Positions 24,715-36,900 of a stretch of DNA of 64,000 bases are shown one piece after another; positions within the stretch are counted from its first letter, which is position 1; every line of letters begins with the position of its first letter. This DNA comes from Pardosa pseudoannulata (Eukaryota > Arthropoda > Arachnida > Araneae > Lycosidae): assembly GCA_032207245.1 (NCBI GenBank), contig CM063504.1:21328565-21392564 (forward strand), in the 5' to 3' direction. The notes under the pieces were generated by a model. It was not told the DNA's origin. It made no database searches and saw nothing but the letters and a program-made list of their open reading frames with translations. The translations under genes were made by a program, and so were the position numbers.

Positions 24715-25519
24715 TGTAGCGTTTTGGGCTCTAATTGAGTTCGAAAAAGGATAGCGGAGGCCTACGTACAGACTAAAGATCTTTATTAGAAACACAATGT
24801 TAAAGTTACGATGAAGACAGATGAAAACGTAAATATCTACAAGTGAAAATGATGATCGTTACAGGAATCAGCCTCCTAATTGTTTGGAGAGAAAAGGGGG
24901 GGGGGACACTCTCAGTCTCTCGCCTCGACGCTCTCGGCCGATGAATTCACAGGCGACTCGATCGGTCAGTAAGTCCCCTGGACCATGAACTCTGGTCTTT
25001 TTATATCGTCGTCTGCCCGCAAATTTTCCTCTCAGCTGATCGGACATCTGGTTGATGACGTAGTGAGGAAACCGTTTGTAGAACTCTAGCCTGACAGGTG
25101 CAACCCCGGTTCCAAGGGAGGTTTGCAGTAATCGGGAGCAACTTCGCAGATCATTAATCGATGTCTCTGGACAATCCTTTGGAGAACAACGTAGGAAAGT
25201 ATTGCTGCTTCCCTTACAGTTTAGAGGATTTCTGTCGTGTGAGACTCTTTCTTCGGGATGCCATTGAAACTAACACTGGAAACACTTCGCCAGCATCCTA
25301 ATGAATTCCTCAGACAGAATGATTGAGATGGTCCTCGGTGTTAACAATCCTCTATTCGGCATCCTATTCTGCGCGAAACAACGTCCTTTCACTAGGTAAA
25401 GAAGAGCTCACTTCAAGTGCTCAGAAAAGGACATTTGCTATTTCCACCTTATTCCGTTTTTTCTCTTTTTCGTAGATAAGTCTGTATCTGGAAATTTAAT
25501 GTAACGAGAATTCGTTACA
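24715..25519 (-). mobile_element. solo LTR (Gypsy-like, TGTAACG type), 805 bp
   Basis: Ends are tgtagcg (plus left) and cgttaca (plus right), giving TG...CA with a 7-bp inverted terminus. A perfect 4-bp target duplication ACAG lies at 24711-24714 and 25520-25523. Read on the minus strand it has a TATA word (gatataaaaag, about 25000) and an AATAAAG polyadenylation word near 24780, close to the 3' end, as expected for U3-R-U5 order. No internal coding region is attached. A C-run of ten bases lies at about 24897. Confidence 0.9.
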
Positions 25520-25884
25520 ACAGATACGTATCCGTATATGTGAGCAAAAGCGTATTTATAGGTGAGATCGGTGGGATAGGTAGAAGCATAATGTCTGGTC
25601 TTTTAACGAAATATTTTTAATATATGCATTACACTATTTTTAAAACTTATTAATACTTGTATACATTACTAGTTTCTACTGCATGTGTTGAAAAACAGTT
25701 TTCAACAATGAAAAATGAAAAATATTTCTTGGCAATAGAGCTGTGATAAGAGTTTCAAAAATTTAATATTACTTTCGGTGCATATAGGCAGGATTATAAA
25801 TGCGGATAAAGATTTTAACAAGCTGGCCATTAAAGTTAGAAAAAGTATTTACTGCTATAAAACCGTACTTCATAATTTAATGAT

Positions 25885-26145
25885 TATGCCATACTATTTT
25901 CGAATTTCGTTGTCATACAAGGTGTGTACTTTTGTAAAAGAAAAATAAAAGGATATGTCATACTTCCTTTCTCAATATTTTTTTTTATTTTCCTGGATAT
26001 TCATAACATTAATTTAAACTCTTCTGGTAAATACTGGAGCTTAAATTAAATATTGCTTTATCATTTATCAGGCAAATTTAAACCTGATAGAAATTTGCAA
26101 AGTAAAAAGGCACTATGTGGTTGCACACAACAGTGTTGACGCTAA
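25885..26145 (+). repeat. dispersed repeat A, copy 1
   Basis: Member of an unclassified dispersed family. Shared words in order: cgaatttcgttgtcatacaa, aaataaaaggatatgtcata, gtaaatactggagcttaaat, aggcaaatttaaacctg. Other copies are at about 45965-46270, 57045-57260 (minus), 60820-61045 and 61050-61530. No clear terminal repeat, pol III box or coding frame was found. Confidence 0.7.
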
Positions 26146-26606
26146 TCACTCAGTATGATGAATAACGAATTTCATTTAAAAACTCTGTGAACACGGTAAG
26201 TTTGAATCACACGCTAGCTTATATTTACTGATTTTAGTAATTAGTTGTTCTAAAGGCAAAGTTTTAAGGTTAATGTGAATTTGCACTGATATCAGTAAGC
26301 TCGTTGAAAATAGCTCCAGAGGGAAATAGAAATGAACAATAACTAGTACTTTACTGTTATCGAACTGAAAAAATACACTTGAACCATTTTCTCTTTGTGG
26401 CACTAAGTGGCATATCTCAAAAGAGAGATCTTACCTTTAATGCGATTAATTTGTTCTCACTGAATCGTACAGTAAAATATCAGTAAACGTATTTAAGACA
26501 GTAGTTTGAAAACGTTTGTAAACACCATATTTTTTAAGTATTAATATGTGGTTGATTTCAATGTAATTTAAGCTTAGATAATCGATTATTATTTATAATT
26601 CCGATT
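26146..26606. other. AT-rich spacer, no gene seen
   Basis: Lies between dispersed repeat A and the hAT-type element. The minus-strand frame at 26176-26403 shows no known domain. Confidence 0.5.
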
Positions 26607-26614
26607 GTATAGCA

Positions 26615-27911
26615 CAGTGGCGTGCGACAGGTTTTCATGCAGAGTGTGCAGAGAACATGGATTTTCCAATAAATCTTTAATTATTGAGACATCTGAGTTA
26701 TCCATTCTGAAACGGGTTATTTATTATGAATATAAATTTAAAGATTACAACAAATAAAATATTTACCTTCGAGTAGTCGAGTTATAACTATAAAAACAGC
26801 TTAACTTATGAGAATTCTACTAGCATTGAAGCAAAAATCATGTCTTTTGTTGTATGGTGTCATATCGGGGTCGAAAAAGCAAAGCTTCGGGTTTCTTCTA
26901 AAAACTTATATGTTCAGCAAACGTAGCACCACATGGCGCCCTCTACTGCGGTGCCTCATCGGGATGCTCCTTGGTGCCGACAAACCGAACGTCTATTCCA
27001 CGTGCAGAGGCTTTCACTGCACTCTGACACAATAAAGCGAACTGTTTCTTGTTCGGTCAGTGGATTAAATTATATTTATTAATTGTTTTTAACATTTGGA
27101 AATCATATATTCTGCTAAAAACATCTTGACAATTTTTAAAAACAAAACCAGGGATATGGTGTTACATAATATAACTTATATACTGTCTCTAAGACACAAT
27201 GAATGGTAAAATTTGGACTGTTTTGTTAAAATTCGTTTCTTTAAGACAAAACAACATTGTTTTTAAGCTAATTATTTCAATTAATATAATACATCACCGA
27301 AATTAATTTACCACACTAAAACATTTCGCTTTATATTGATGAAATACTTCATTTATATTTCCATGAAAACAAAATCTTACAATATATAAATTTAAACATT
27401 AACCGTCTGCAAAACCGTATGGCCAGTTAATCAGTTAAAAAAACAAAATCGCTTCAGCACGTAAGTCCCCGCTCTTATACAAATAATAAGAGCGGGGTAT
27501 ATAATAAGCTCTTATACAAATAATAATATAAATATTAAATACAATACAACGCTTAATAAACCGTACCTTCGGAGAATTCTGAATGCCAAGTGCAGGAAAA
27601 AGAGCTGCACTTGCCTCAGTACCATAGTATGATGTTCTCCTCCAGTAGCCCATACATATAAGGCGTAATTTTCAATTTAGTGCGCAGGGCGTACTTCCTA
27701 TATTCGTTTGCGCGCTACGTGATGCAGCACATAGTACCGTACGCACTGCGGGAATACAAGCAAGCAAATCAATATATTTGAATATATTATAAATAATATT
27801 TATTATGTACCATATAAAGATAGGTAGACATATGAGCAGAAAATTATTGTCCCTCATAATTTTACCAGGTTGTGCAGTGCACACCCTGCACATATAGACC
27901 CCGCACCACTG
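26615..27911. mobile_element. hAT-type DNA transposon, non-autonomous (1297 bp)
   Basis: Inverted ends cagtggcgtgcg and the complement of ccgcaccactg, with a perfect 8-bp target duplication GTATAGCA at 26607-26614 and 27912-27919. CAG-type ends with 8-bp targets fit the hAT superfamily. Subterminal sequences (gcagagtgtgcag at the left; gtgcagtgcacaccctgcac at the right) also pair partly. Internal frames (26808-27035 plus; 27435-27653 and 27672-27944 minus) do not resemble hAT transposase, so this is likely a deletion derivative or MITE-like relative. A local repeat of cttatacaaataata lies at 27474-27527. Confidence 0.88.
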
Positions 27912-27919
27912 GTATAGCA

Positions 27920-29227
27920 CCTGAATCAGTGACTTTTTCCCCACAGTCAGATTTAACCAGTAATTATATTCCGATTTTCATTTGAAATTATCTCACCTGA
28001 TCATAGAATTGCTGGTTAGACAACCAGCCTTTTGACAACTTGTGAGAGTGGTTCGAAAAATACTTTCACAAAACTAAAAAAAATAGGGAGTAGCCTCCCC
28101 TCGACTTTTTCGTACACCCATAGAAAAAAAAAAGAGGTTGCTCCTACTTTAACAAAACTTATAGAAGATCATCACTTAAATAGTAGACTTTTATGTATGA
28201 AAACAAGTTATTTTATGAACTTAGATAATAAAATAAGAAATTGGATTGTAACCGAAAGTAGACATTCAGTATCATGTAATACATATATGAACAGAAAATT
28301 ATAGTATCTGGCTAATAACTATGACTGTTATTTTTAACATTTTTAATTAATTTCTTTTAAACTGTCACTTTGAACATTTAAATTGTCTGATTAAATTAAG
28401 TGATTAAAGATTTGTGAGATGATAGCTTGATATATACATACATAAATACACGCATTTGCATACAAACAGATTCATTTGCTTACACTCGAATTTTCAAAGT
28501 GTATATGTATGTGTATGTGTGTGTACTACATGGAATACCAAATATAGGGCGATAATGATGTCAATAATGAGTGAATGCTCATTTATTCACACCAGGTCAA
28601 CAATGTAAATAAATGTGTCACACAATTAACTGGTTTTGGGGTCGGTTTAAACAGTTAATTTTTAACTGATTGAAACTGAATGTAAATGGTCTAAATAACT
28701 TTCTTGGATTATTTCTACTGGTACTTTTGATGCATTTTAATAAGAACATAGACAAATATTGTAGTTTCAATCAGATTTTTATCCTATAATAACTAGAATT
28801 ATCATTTTACCTATTACTTCTGGTTTCCAGAAATAACTCAAAATTTGATAGAAAACTACAATTATACTACAATTTTATTTTCCACTTTTGATAAAGTCAA
28901 AATGTACTCTAGTTATCATGTTCACAAAGAAACATACATACACACATGAGTGCACACAGAAATAACTCCCTAAGTAGTATTTTCGGACTCAAAGATTCCG
29001 AAAAAATTCCGGACAGAGAGATTCAAAATGAAAAATCGAAAAAAAATCTCGACTCCGAATTTTAAAATGATTACACTAATTTGTCTATATTACATATACG
29101 ACAAAATAAAAACGTGTATTAAGTGATACCATTTAATAGGGAAAATGATCACCGCGATTTATAAGTCTTCAGAAATTGAAAAATTATCTAAAAATTAAGT
29201 CACCTTTAACTTAAATCTCAGTAATTT
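27920..29227. other. AT-rich region upstream of the AMPK beta gene
   Basis: A 90-codon frame at 28032-28304 (+) is Lys/Thr-rich and matches no family I recognise. A short (TG/TA)n stretch lies at about 28500-28525. No promoter is recognised, and none could be placed without transcript data. The region may hold a 5' UTR intron of the downstream gene. Confidence 0.4.
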
Positions 29228-29247
29228 CACATTTCCTTTTTTTTCAG
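29228..29247 (+). promoter_or_regulatory. possible 3' splice site for a 5' UTR exon
   Basis: A pyrimidine-rich tract, ttccttttttttcag, ends at 29247, about 190 bases before the AMPK beta start codon, with no upstream ATG that would make a longer in-frame protein. It could be the acceptor of a 5' UTR intron. This is pattern only; T-rich tracts ending in CAG are common in AT-rich DNA. Confidence 0.3.
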
Positions 29248-29440
29248 TCTTCTATGGCTTTTTTCTATTCAGATGAATCATAAATTGCACTTCGTTCCGG
29301 GTGGGACCCATCTGTGAAGCCTATCAAGTTGTTTAACTTTTAAAAAGCTGTTTTGTATTGTGATGTAATACGAGATCACATTTCTTACCCAATGTCTTGG
29401 GAGAAAATTGCTTATTGACACTTTAAAGTTATTCTAAAAA

Positions 29441-30229
29441 ATGGGAAATACTGCAAACAAACGAGATCGGGCATATTCATCTGATAATGAAGGCCCACCT
29501 GTTAGTAAAGAAGGGAAAGTAGAATTCAGCGCTGGAAATAGAAAAGATAAGTTCTTGTGTCAAGGTTCTTTAGATGACTATGATGATTTTTCTAATTTAT
29601 CTCGAGATAAATCGGATGAATTAAAACTCTCTGCCACATCAGATACTTATGAAAAATGTCTCCCCACAGTATTTAAATGGGGAGGCGGCGGCAAAGAAGT
29701 ATACATAAGTGGCTCCTTCTCTGGCTGGAAACCTATACCTATGGTTCAAAGTCATGGTGATTTTGCTCTCATTTTGGAAATACCTGAAGGTGATCACCAA
29801 TATAAGTTTAAAGTTGATGGGCAGTGGCATCACAATCCGAGTGAACCCACAGTGGACAATGATGTTGGCTCAAAAAATAATGTTATATCAGTAAAGAAGT
29901 CAGATTTCTTAGTGTTTGAAGCTTTAGCTGCAGATAGTATTGGATCTGCATATACAGGCTCACCTCCTGGTTCATATTCTCAGGAAATACCTCAACATAA
30001 ACCCAATGAAAAAACAGTAGGGCCGCCTATTTTGCCTCCACATTTGTTGCAAGTGATATTAAATAAAGATGTGCCATTATCTTGTGAACCTAACTTGCTT
30101 CCAGAGCCAAACCATGTGATGTTAAACCACCTGTATGCATTATCCATCAAAGATGGTGTGGTTGTCTTGAGTGCTACGCATCGCTACAAGAAGAAATATG
30201 TCACTACTCTCTTGTATAAACCAATATAA
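29441..30229 (+). CDS. AMP-activated protein kinase beta subunit, single-exon, 262 aa
   Basis: Scaffold and glycogen-binding subunit of the AMPK heterotrimer, the cytoplasmic energy sensor; it joins the catalytic alpha and nucleotide-binding gamma subunits. The protein starts MGNT, a Gly-2 N-myristoylation context as in animal beta subunits, and the ATG has A at -3 and G at +4. The acidic/Ser-rich N-terminal 70 residues are lineage-variable. Residues about 75-158 form the CBM48 carbohydrate-binding module (KEVYISGSFSGW, then EGDHQYKFKVDGQW), with the glycogen-contacting tryptophans at W96 and W129 and a serine at S104 where mammalian beta1 has the regulatory S108. Residues about 175-262 are the alpha/gamma-binding domain, nearly invariant from PPHLLQVILNKD to the terminal YKPI. 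Length matches the family (about 270). The whole protein is one uninterrupted frame, although human PRKAB genes have several exons, so this is either a conserved retrogene or a gene that lost its introns. No disabling change is seen. Identification is secure; origin is inference. Confidence 0.96.
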   Translation: MGNTANKRDRAYSSDNEGPPVSKEGKVEFSAGNRKDKFLCQGSLDDYDDFSNLSRDKSDELKLSATSDTYEKCLPTVFKWGGGGKEVYISGSFSGWKPIPMVQSHGDFALILEIPEGDHQYKFKVDGQWHHNPSEPTVDNDVGSKNNVISVKKSDFLVFEALAADSIGSAYTGSPPGSYSQEIPQHKPNEKTVGPPILPPHLLQVILNKDVPLSCEPNLLPEPNHVMLNHLYALSIKDGVVVLSATHRYKKKYVTTLLYKPI

Positions 30230-31116
30230 CTGTAAATTGTTACGTGTCAGGTGCTTTCACTAGATTCAAAGACATATACATTAATAAGTTTATCAATGAT
30301 ATGTCTTAGGTGAAACATTTTGAATTATACTTTGATTTTACTATAGTTTTTTTTTAAATAGACTAGATTTAATCGTTGGAATTTTTAAGCATTTTTTGTT
30401 TTGTTTTTTAATAGTAAGAGAATGCACTTATGAAGTTTTATTCTCATTTACATAAAAAAGATAGCTATATTTTATTACTTGTTAATTTTAACTGACATTT
30501 ATATATGGTAAAGGGTTTTTGTGTTAGCGATCTGGGAGTTGATTGCTGTAGATTTTCTTTTTCTCTTTTCTATGCACTTTTGAAGTTTATTGTATATAAG
30601 GCAAGTTTAGACAGAATGCATGTACATAAGCTAGCATAAGATAAACTGCTATGTATTGAGCAGTATTATTTTTTTTCTCCCTTAAGAATCCATATTGATC
30701 TGACAAAATTTTATTACATTATAAGCTATATTGTATTTTCATGTAATATTATATATACATATATATTCCTGTTAAAAGTGAGGTATTAGATCTGAATATA
30801 TAAGCATTTATCTTGTAGGTTTTAGATTTTTCTTTTCTTTTAAATTATAGTTTGAATATTGTTACATCTCGGATATTTGATAAAAACTTCTGATATCCCT
30901 TCCAAAAATTAACTCTCTCATTTTAAATAATAGGCTTAATTTTAAAAATGATTCTTGTTTTAATTTTAATTCTTTAGTCTCATATATTTTTATTCATTAA
31001 TAGCAATAACGTTTTAAATACTAAGTAAAGTTATTTATGCATAATGTTGTAATAAATACGGTCTGATTTTACTGAAGAATTTATTTAGTTGTCATGTTAG
31101 CTTGGTATATAATAAA
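30230..31116 (+). other. probable 3' UTR of AMPK beta with polyadenylation signals
   Basis: AT-rich non-coding sequence after the stop codon. Canonical AATAAA signals occur at 31051-31056 and 31111-31116, with more near 31323 and 31365. No poly(A) tract marking the end of a retrocopied mRNA is seen nearby. Which signal is used cannot be told from the sequence. Confidence 0.4.
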
Positions 31117-31505
31117 AGAGTTCTTTCTAATTAAAAATTTTTGCTCAAATCGTAATTCATTCTGATTTTTATCAGTTTTTTTCAGTAATTTGGCATAACT
31201 ATTTTTTATATAGTTCATATAAAATGCTCTTAATAATGTTAAATATATTTCTTGTATTGTAAGAACAATAATTTTAAATTCTTGTTTGTTGAAATTTTTA
31301 TTCCTTGATTGTTTAAATTCAGTAATAAATTATGGAGTTTTTTAAAACTATAATATTTTTAATAAAATCAATTCATCATTACTTAGTACAGGGGTCTCAT
31401 TGGTGGTTGTGGAGGGGAAGACTTAGAATTTCTCATCCCTTTCCAAAGACAGAGTAAGATTCCTATAAATTGAAAGAAAACACATTTCCAAAATTGTGTT
31501 CTAGC

Positions 31506-33924
31506 CAGGGTTGGCTTAATTTGCCCAACCCGAAAAAACCCGGGTGGGTTTTTTCAAAATCTTTAAATAAAATTCCACATATTTAACTAATAATAAAAAT
31601 ATTGAGTTAAATCTATAATATATATTACATATTTGGTAAATTCCAAGTTCCGGGGGCCCCGCCGCCATGTTTTTGGTGTTATTCTTGTACAAGTGATCGC
31701 CAAATTGTCGCCAAGTGATGTTTACAATTTGTGTATTAAGTTTATACCCGATTTCAAAGCATATTTTGAACAAAAAAGGGTTTGAAATTTTGTTAAGATG
31801 AATACAAATTTAAATTTGAGTTTTAAATGTATTTAAAGGTGCTTTTGTACAGTTTATTAAACTAAACAGTGCAGAATTTTTGCAATAAGTGCAAATTAAG
31901 TAAAATATAAGCATTAGTTGGTTATATTTAGGCAATTATGCTTATAAAATATTTAGTTATATTTATAAAATACGGTTGCTATTTAATGAAATTATTTTAA
32001 AACTATCAAACGATTAAAAAGTTATAAAGTACGGTACAAATTACTTCTAGAAATTATTAGCTTAAAATGGAAATATAAGAACGGAGTAAATGTTTTAAAT
32101 AATAAATTTTTAGCTTAAAATTCTGAAGATAGTAAGGGAGTGAAATAATTTTTCTTATCTAAGTGAGGTAAAGCTCCCCTTGATCTTCCGTAACAATAGC
32201 GGTAGAGGGTCGTAATAAAAATACTTTTATTACTTCGTGTATCACTTTTAACAATGTAGTACACTATAAAATAATATAGTTTAAAAATATTTCTTCTTCA
32301 TTTTGTATTAAATTAAGACATAATTTTGAATAAAGTTCAAAAAGCAGTAAATAAAAAAATATAAATGTGAATTATAACATCACTTGTTACTCTTCGAAAA
32401 TTAAGCATAAAATATAAAATAAATAAAGCGCTAACCTAATTTAAGTATCCTAAGTTGTTGGTGGATATACACATTTGATCTGATTTACAAAATCCTGAAA
32501 AGCATCTTGTGGATTTTCTTTCATTTTTCTCCACATAAATTCACAAAGGTAGGAATCAAATTGATTTTTACACTTGCAAACTGTGCACAGGGATCTCTTA
32601 ATTGAGCTCCACAAGCCCTCAATTGTATTGGTGTGAGCTCCAGTATTAAATTTAAAAAACGAAAAAAGTACCACAAGAGCTCAGGCAAAATGAACAAACC
32701 TCCAGAGTACAGCCGAAATGGACAAAGACTTGAAATGGACGCTAGAAAATCCAAATTCAGCGGTCTTGGAGTATTGTTAGTTACAGGAACCAATAAGGGT
32801 CAGATATTCAAATCACGTGTCGTTTCCCCCAATACCCTAAAATAAAGGCGCCAATTGACACCCCCACCTTTTTTAGGGGGTGGCGGAAGAGTCCTAAAAG
32901 AAGAGCAAGGTTTGCCAGAAAATAGGGTTCTAGAATTTGGCGATATCTCTCACGTTTGGCGTCCCCACCGAACCGGGTTCCGGGGGGCCCCCCGAACTGG
33001 GAAACAGCCACATATTTCATCTTTGACAACGGGCTTAAAATTTTTTTTTTTAATTTGAAGGGGTCTAAACTACTAGAAAAAACAAAAACTTCAGGGAAAA
33101 ATAGTTATTTGTATAACAAATAGAGTGAAATAATTATAGAAACAATTAAAATCCAAAACAACCAGTATTTCTGCCAAGATGAAGAAAACTGACGTCTTTC
33201 AGCCGATATTAAAAAGAAATAATATGGCTTAAAAAGAATTACCCAGAGGGCTTGAGTATATTTACAAGAACATAAACAAATTACAAGAGTTTTATATATT
33301 ATATACAACTTATTCTAAATGTTATCCAGTCAGTGATAAGTTTCTGTATCAGTTGTTACGATATAAAACTTTTTCATACAATTGACTGATTAACTGTTAT
33401 CTATATATAATTAATTCTGTTAGTTATCATATATAACTTACAAATTAACCAAAAAAAAATATCTCCTGAATGGTTTAATAACACAATACTTCTAATTAAT
33501 ATAGAGCAATAATTCAATACATTTTATTGAAAAGAAAAAACTTCAAATGCAACTATTTCAAAGCCAACTTTTAATATAAAATAATCGCCATTCAAAACTA
33601 GTTATTTGATGTTAAAAAAATTTTAGAATATGTAAAAAACAATTTATTTTAAGATTTCAAAATTTCCTTTAAATTTAGACAAAAATTTCTTCTGCATAAT
33701 TTAAAATTGATTTTTAAAATTTTTAACTTTAAAAACAATTAACATTTTAAATTTATTTTAACCATACAATTAATTATATATCCTGTCATCTTACATAACA
33801 AAACACATGAATAGTTTTCAAATCCCCCAAAAAACATCTAAAACCCTTTAAAGTATAGAAAAAACCTGAAAAAACCCACTGGGTTGGGTTTTTCTGAATA
33901 TAACCCGGGTTTTTGCCAACCCTG
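31506..33924. mobile_element. 2.4-kb DNA transposon with hAT-like ends
   Basis: Inverted ends cagggttggc (left) and gccaaccctg (right) are perfect over 10 bp, with further cccgggt/ggttttttc words shared in the subterminal 50 bp. An 8-bp target duplication GTTCTAGC lies at 31498-31505 and 33925-33932. CAGGGTTGGC ends and 8-bp targets are hAT-like, but the only recognisable coding remnant inside (32450-32674, minus) is an IS1595/ISXO2-type DDE domain as found in Merlin elements, which also make 8-9 bp targets. Either this is a Merlin-type element with convergent ends or a hAT element carrying a nested fragment. The GC-richer middle (about 32850-33010) matches nothing known to me. Most of the rest is AT-rich filler, so it is probably non-autonomous today. 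Confidence 0.85.
32450..32674 (-). pseudogene. Merlin/IS1595-type (ISXO2-like) transposase C-terminal fragment
   Basis: The frame contains TGAHTNTIEGLWSSIKRSL, then FDSYLCEFMWRK, which is the characteristic C-terminal block of ISXO2-like DDE transposases (HTNTIEG.WS followed by a Y..EF.wR block) used by Merlin transposons. The acidic residue in that block belongs to the catalytic region. The frame is blocked a few codons upstream of the block by a stop near 32688, and no N-terminal DDE part could be followed in the other frames. Remnant, not functional. Domain call is by motif recognition. Confidence 0.72.
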
Positions 33925-33932
33925 GTTCTAGC

Positions 33933-36900
33933 TAAGGTAGTAGCTATTCTACAATCAAATATATAACACTTGTTTCTTCTGAGGAAGAATTTCTTCACGT
34001 GGTTGTTCATGAAGTGTGTATTATTGTTTACTGCCAGCTTCCACAGAAAGGTGAAAGGTCACAATTATGGAGTAATGTCAAGTACTCTCACTAGTAGGGA
34101 ATTATTGGTGATGTCCTGCTTATTTCATCTATGTACTTTTGTGTATTCCTGTTATAATAAGAGAAATAACAATCAGCGGGGAAACTAGATGTAAGAATAG
34201 AGAAAGAGTTAAATGTGAGAATTTTGTAAAGAATAAAAAAAGATTTAATAAAAATAGATGATGCAAGAATTTCGCATATAATGAAACAAATTTATCCCAA
34301 TTATAAAGAATGAAAAAAAATTTCATAATGCGAGAATTTTGCATATAATGAAGTGGGTTTATAAAAGGAAGATTATACTTCATATAATAGGTATCAAAAA
34401 TATCAGACAAGTCCAAGATAATTAACATATTTCGAACATTTCATTTAATATCTCCTCTTATAAGCACATAGTAATAAATAAGAGAGACTTAAATAAAATG
34501 CACAAATAAAGCTATTCTTTTAAAAAAGATTTTGTTTCATTTGCACATTTTATACTCACTATTTCTTCACAAAGAGTTTTTGTTTGTGTGAGTGCTACAA
34601 TCTTTTGTATAACAAGAAAGTTGATTAGCTCAGCATATACTAACCTTAATCATAATTTGAGCAGCTGCAAACATGCATGTGAGCAAAATCATTAAAATCC
34701 ATCAAGGTCAGGTCAAGATAATTGGGTTTAACGGTACCTAGTGAAGTGGAAAGTCTTCACTTCAACCTCCGAACTTAAAACAGATCAAAACATCAATTTA
34801 GGCCTCTAGGCATTAAAATCCGTGGATTGCAGTAGCATAAGGTTACATCCTAACTGTTTAGACACCATCTGACACTTCATTTTGAAATTTTTTTAGTTTT
34901 TCTATAACATTCTTTAAAAAAAGGAAGCTTTGAAGGTTTTGTCTCAAGCTTTTTTTTCGTCTAGTCTACAGAATTTAATAACTACTAATACATTTGCAGT
35001 TAGCAATTTTATTTTACAGTTTTAATAATTTCATTCTCTTATGAGTACTGGCGGAAATAATAAAATTCTGTAGCTGCCTGTTCTAAACTTGTAGCATTAA
35101 AGCAAGAATAAAAATTTAATGAACAAGTTCTTGCATAAAAGCACTAATATATTCATTGTTTCAAAATAGAATCTAAATAAAACATTAACAGAATTATGTA
35201 AATTATTGTCTTCTTATCTTTTTTCTGATGATAACAGGACTTATGTTACTAAATTTAGAAACTGAGATTGTAGGATGGGACGTCATGTAAGCAGCAATCG
35301 TGAATAGAATTTAAAACGATGTGAAGTTAGTTCAGGTGCCAATTAAGAATAAAATTTTGTATAATTGGAATTCACATGAGCCATTTTATAAGCATTAACA
35401 TAAAATGTTTTCTATTCTCTTAATCATTTTGCCAATTGCCATAAATTTAACAATCAAGGAAATTTCTTAATAAGTCTCTCTTGAGAAGTTTAAAACTATT
35501 TACTTTCTCAATATGAAATAAAGTAACATTTGTAATATATAACCTGTTTAACCCTACATTAGTTGTGCCTATTTGTAGAACATTAATGCTCATGTACCAG
35601 TTAATTTGCCAGTAATAAACCAAAAAGGAAAAAAAATCTTCCTTTAGTTTTCTAAGTTATTTTTCAGTGATGTTGCTAATATATATGCTGAATCTTTAAA
35701 ATAATTTATAAATCACATTTGCTAAATAATATATTCAGTGTAATTATTTTATTTATCTTTTCCTTAAATTATACTTTTTTAAAAATAGATAATACTCGAA
35801 ACAATCACAGATATTTATGAATTTCATTCGATTAAAAATGCAGTGTTTAATATAAACTTAATTTAACTATATGTGCTATAGTTTTACTGGCATGTCATCT
35901 TTAGTGTTGTTGCTGTTTACCATGAATTTGCTACAATATTTGAAGATTAACATTTGGATAGAAATTCAGTAGAGTAAATTCTTATGTTCACAGTAAACTG
36001 TACAACTGTACCAAATTTTTAATCTAAGTTTGGACAAAAAATGCAGTATCCTACTAAAACAACTATAATTATTATTCTTATGTATGCTTGTGACTGACTC
36101 TAGAACTACATTGCATCTTGTTGAGATACTTTAAGAAACTGCATTTTCCTCTGAGAAAAGTGTGATGCAGTAATATAGTTTACTGTAACCAAGAGTTTTT
36201 AATTATTGGCATTAGGATGGCTCATCCAATCAATATTTTGGCATTCAGTGGGCTCACCCTATCCATTATGTGGGCATTCTGTTAAAAACAACCAATAGTT
36301 CACTTTCAGTTGCTAATGTACCATAAAGTGTAGTACTATAGGGGCCTATCTAAAAGTTGCTACCTGGGTAGTTGTGGAACAAAATTGTGCTGTCTACACT
36401 CCATGTTTGTTCTTGGAGAATTCTTTTCCCATTCTGTAGTATTGTGACTACAATAAAGATATCAATTTGGTCGAAATACAGCTTTTGGGATGGCAGACAT
36501 GTTCACATGTTCAATTCTCATTTGACAATGATATGATGTTTTGTTGGGCAATTTTCTAAAAATCTTTGTAAATTATATTCTTTACTTAAACAGGTTTTTC
36601 AGAGAAATATGATATAAACCACAGAATTTTGCTTTGTCCTCCATGTATCAAGATATAGATTTAATTTTTCTTCTCCACAGAAGTCGCATTTTCATCTTGT
36701 TCACTTTAAAATTCAGGAATTAAAGAAGTATAAATAAATAGTGCATAAATGCATGAATAAAGATCTCCTATCAAAACCCTATAAATGATATACATGTCAT
36801 TCCAACAAAATTATTTAATATATCAGTGACGACTGTGAAACACACAATCAAACACATATCAAAATTTTTAAAAATTACATACGAAGAAACAAACATAAAA

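Noticed and set aside
28032..28304. 90-residue frame upstream of AMPK beta
   Set aside because: No recognisable domain and low-complexity Lys/Thr content; kept only as a note in the spacer entry.
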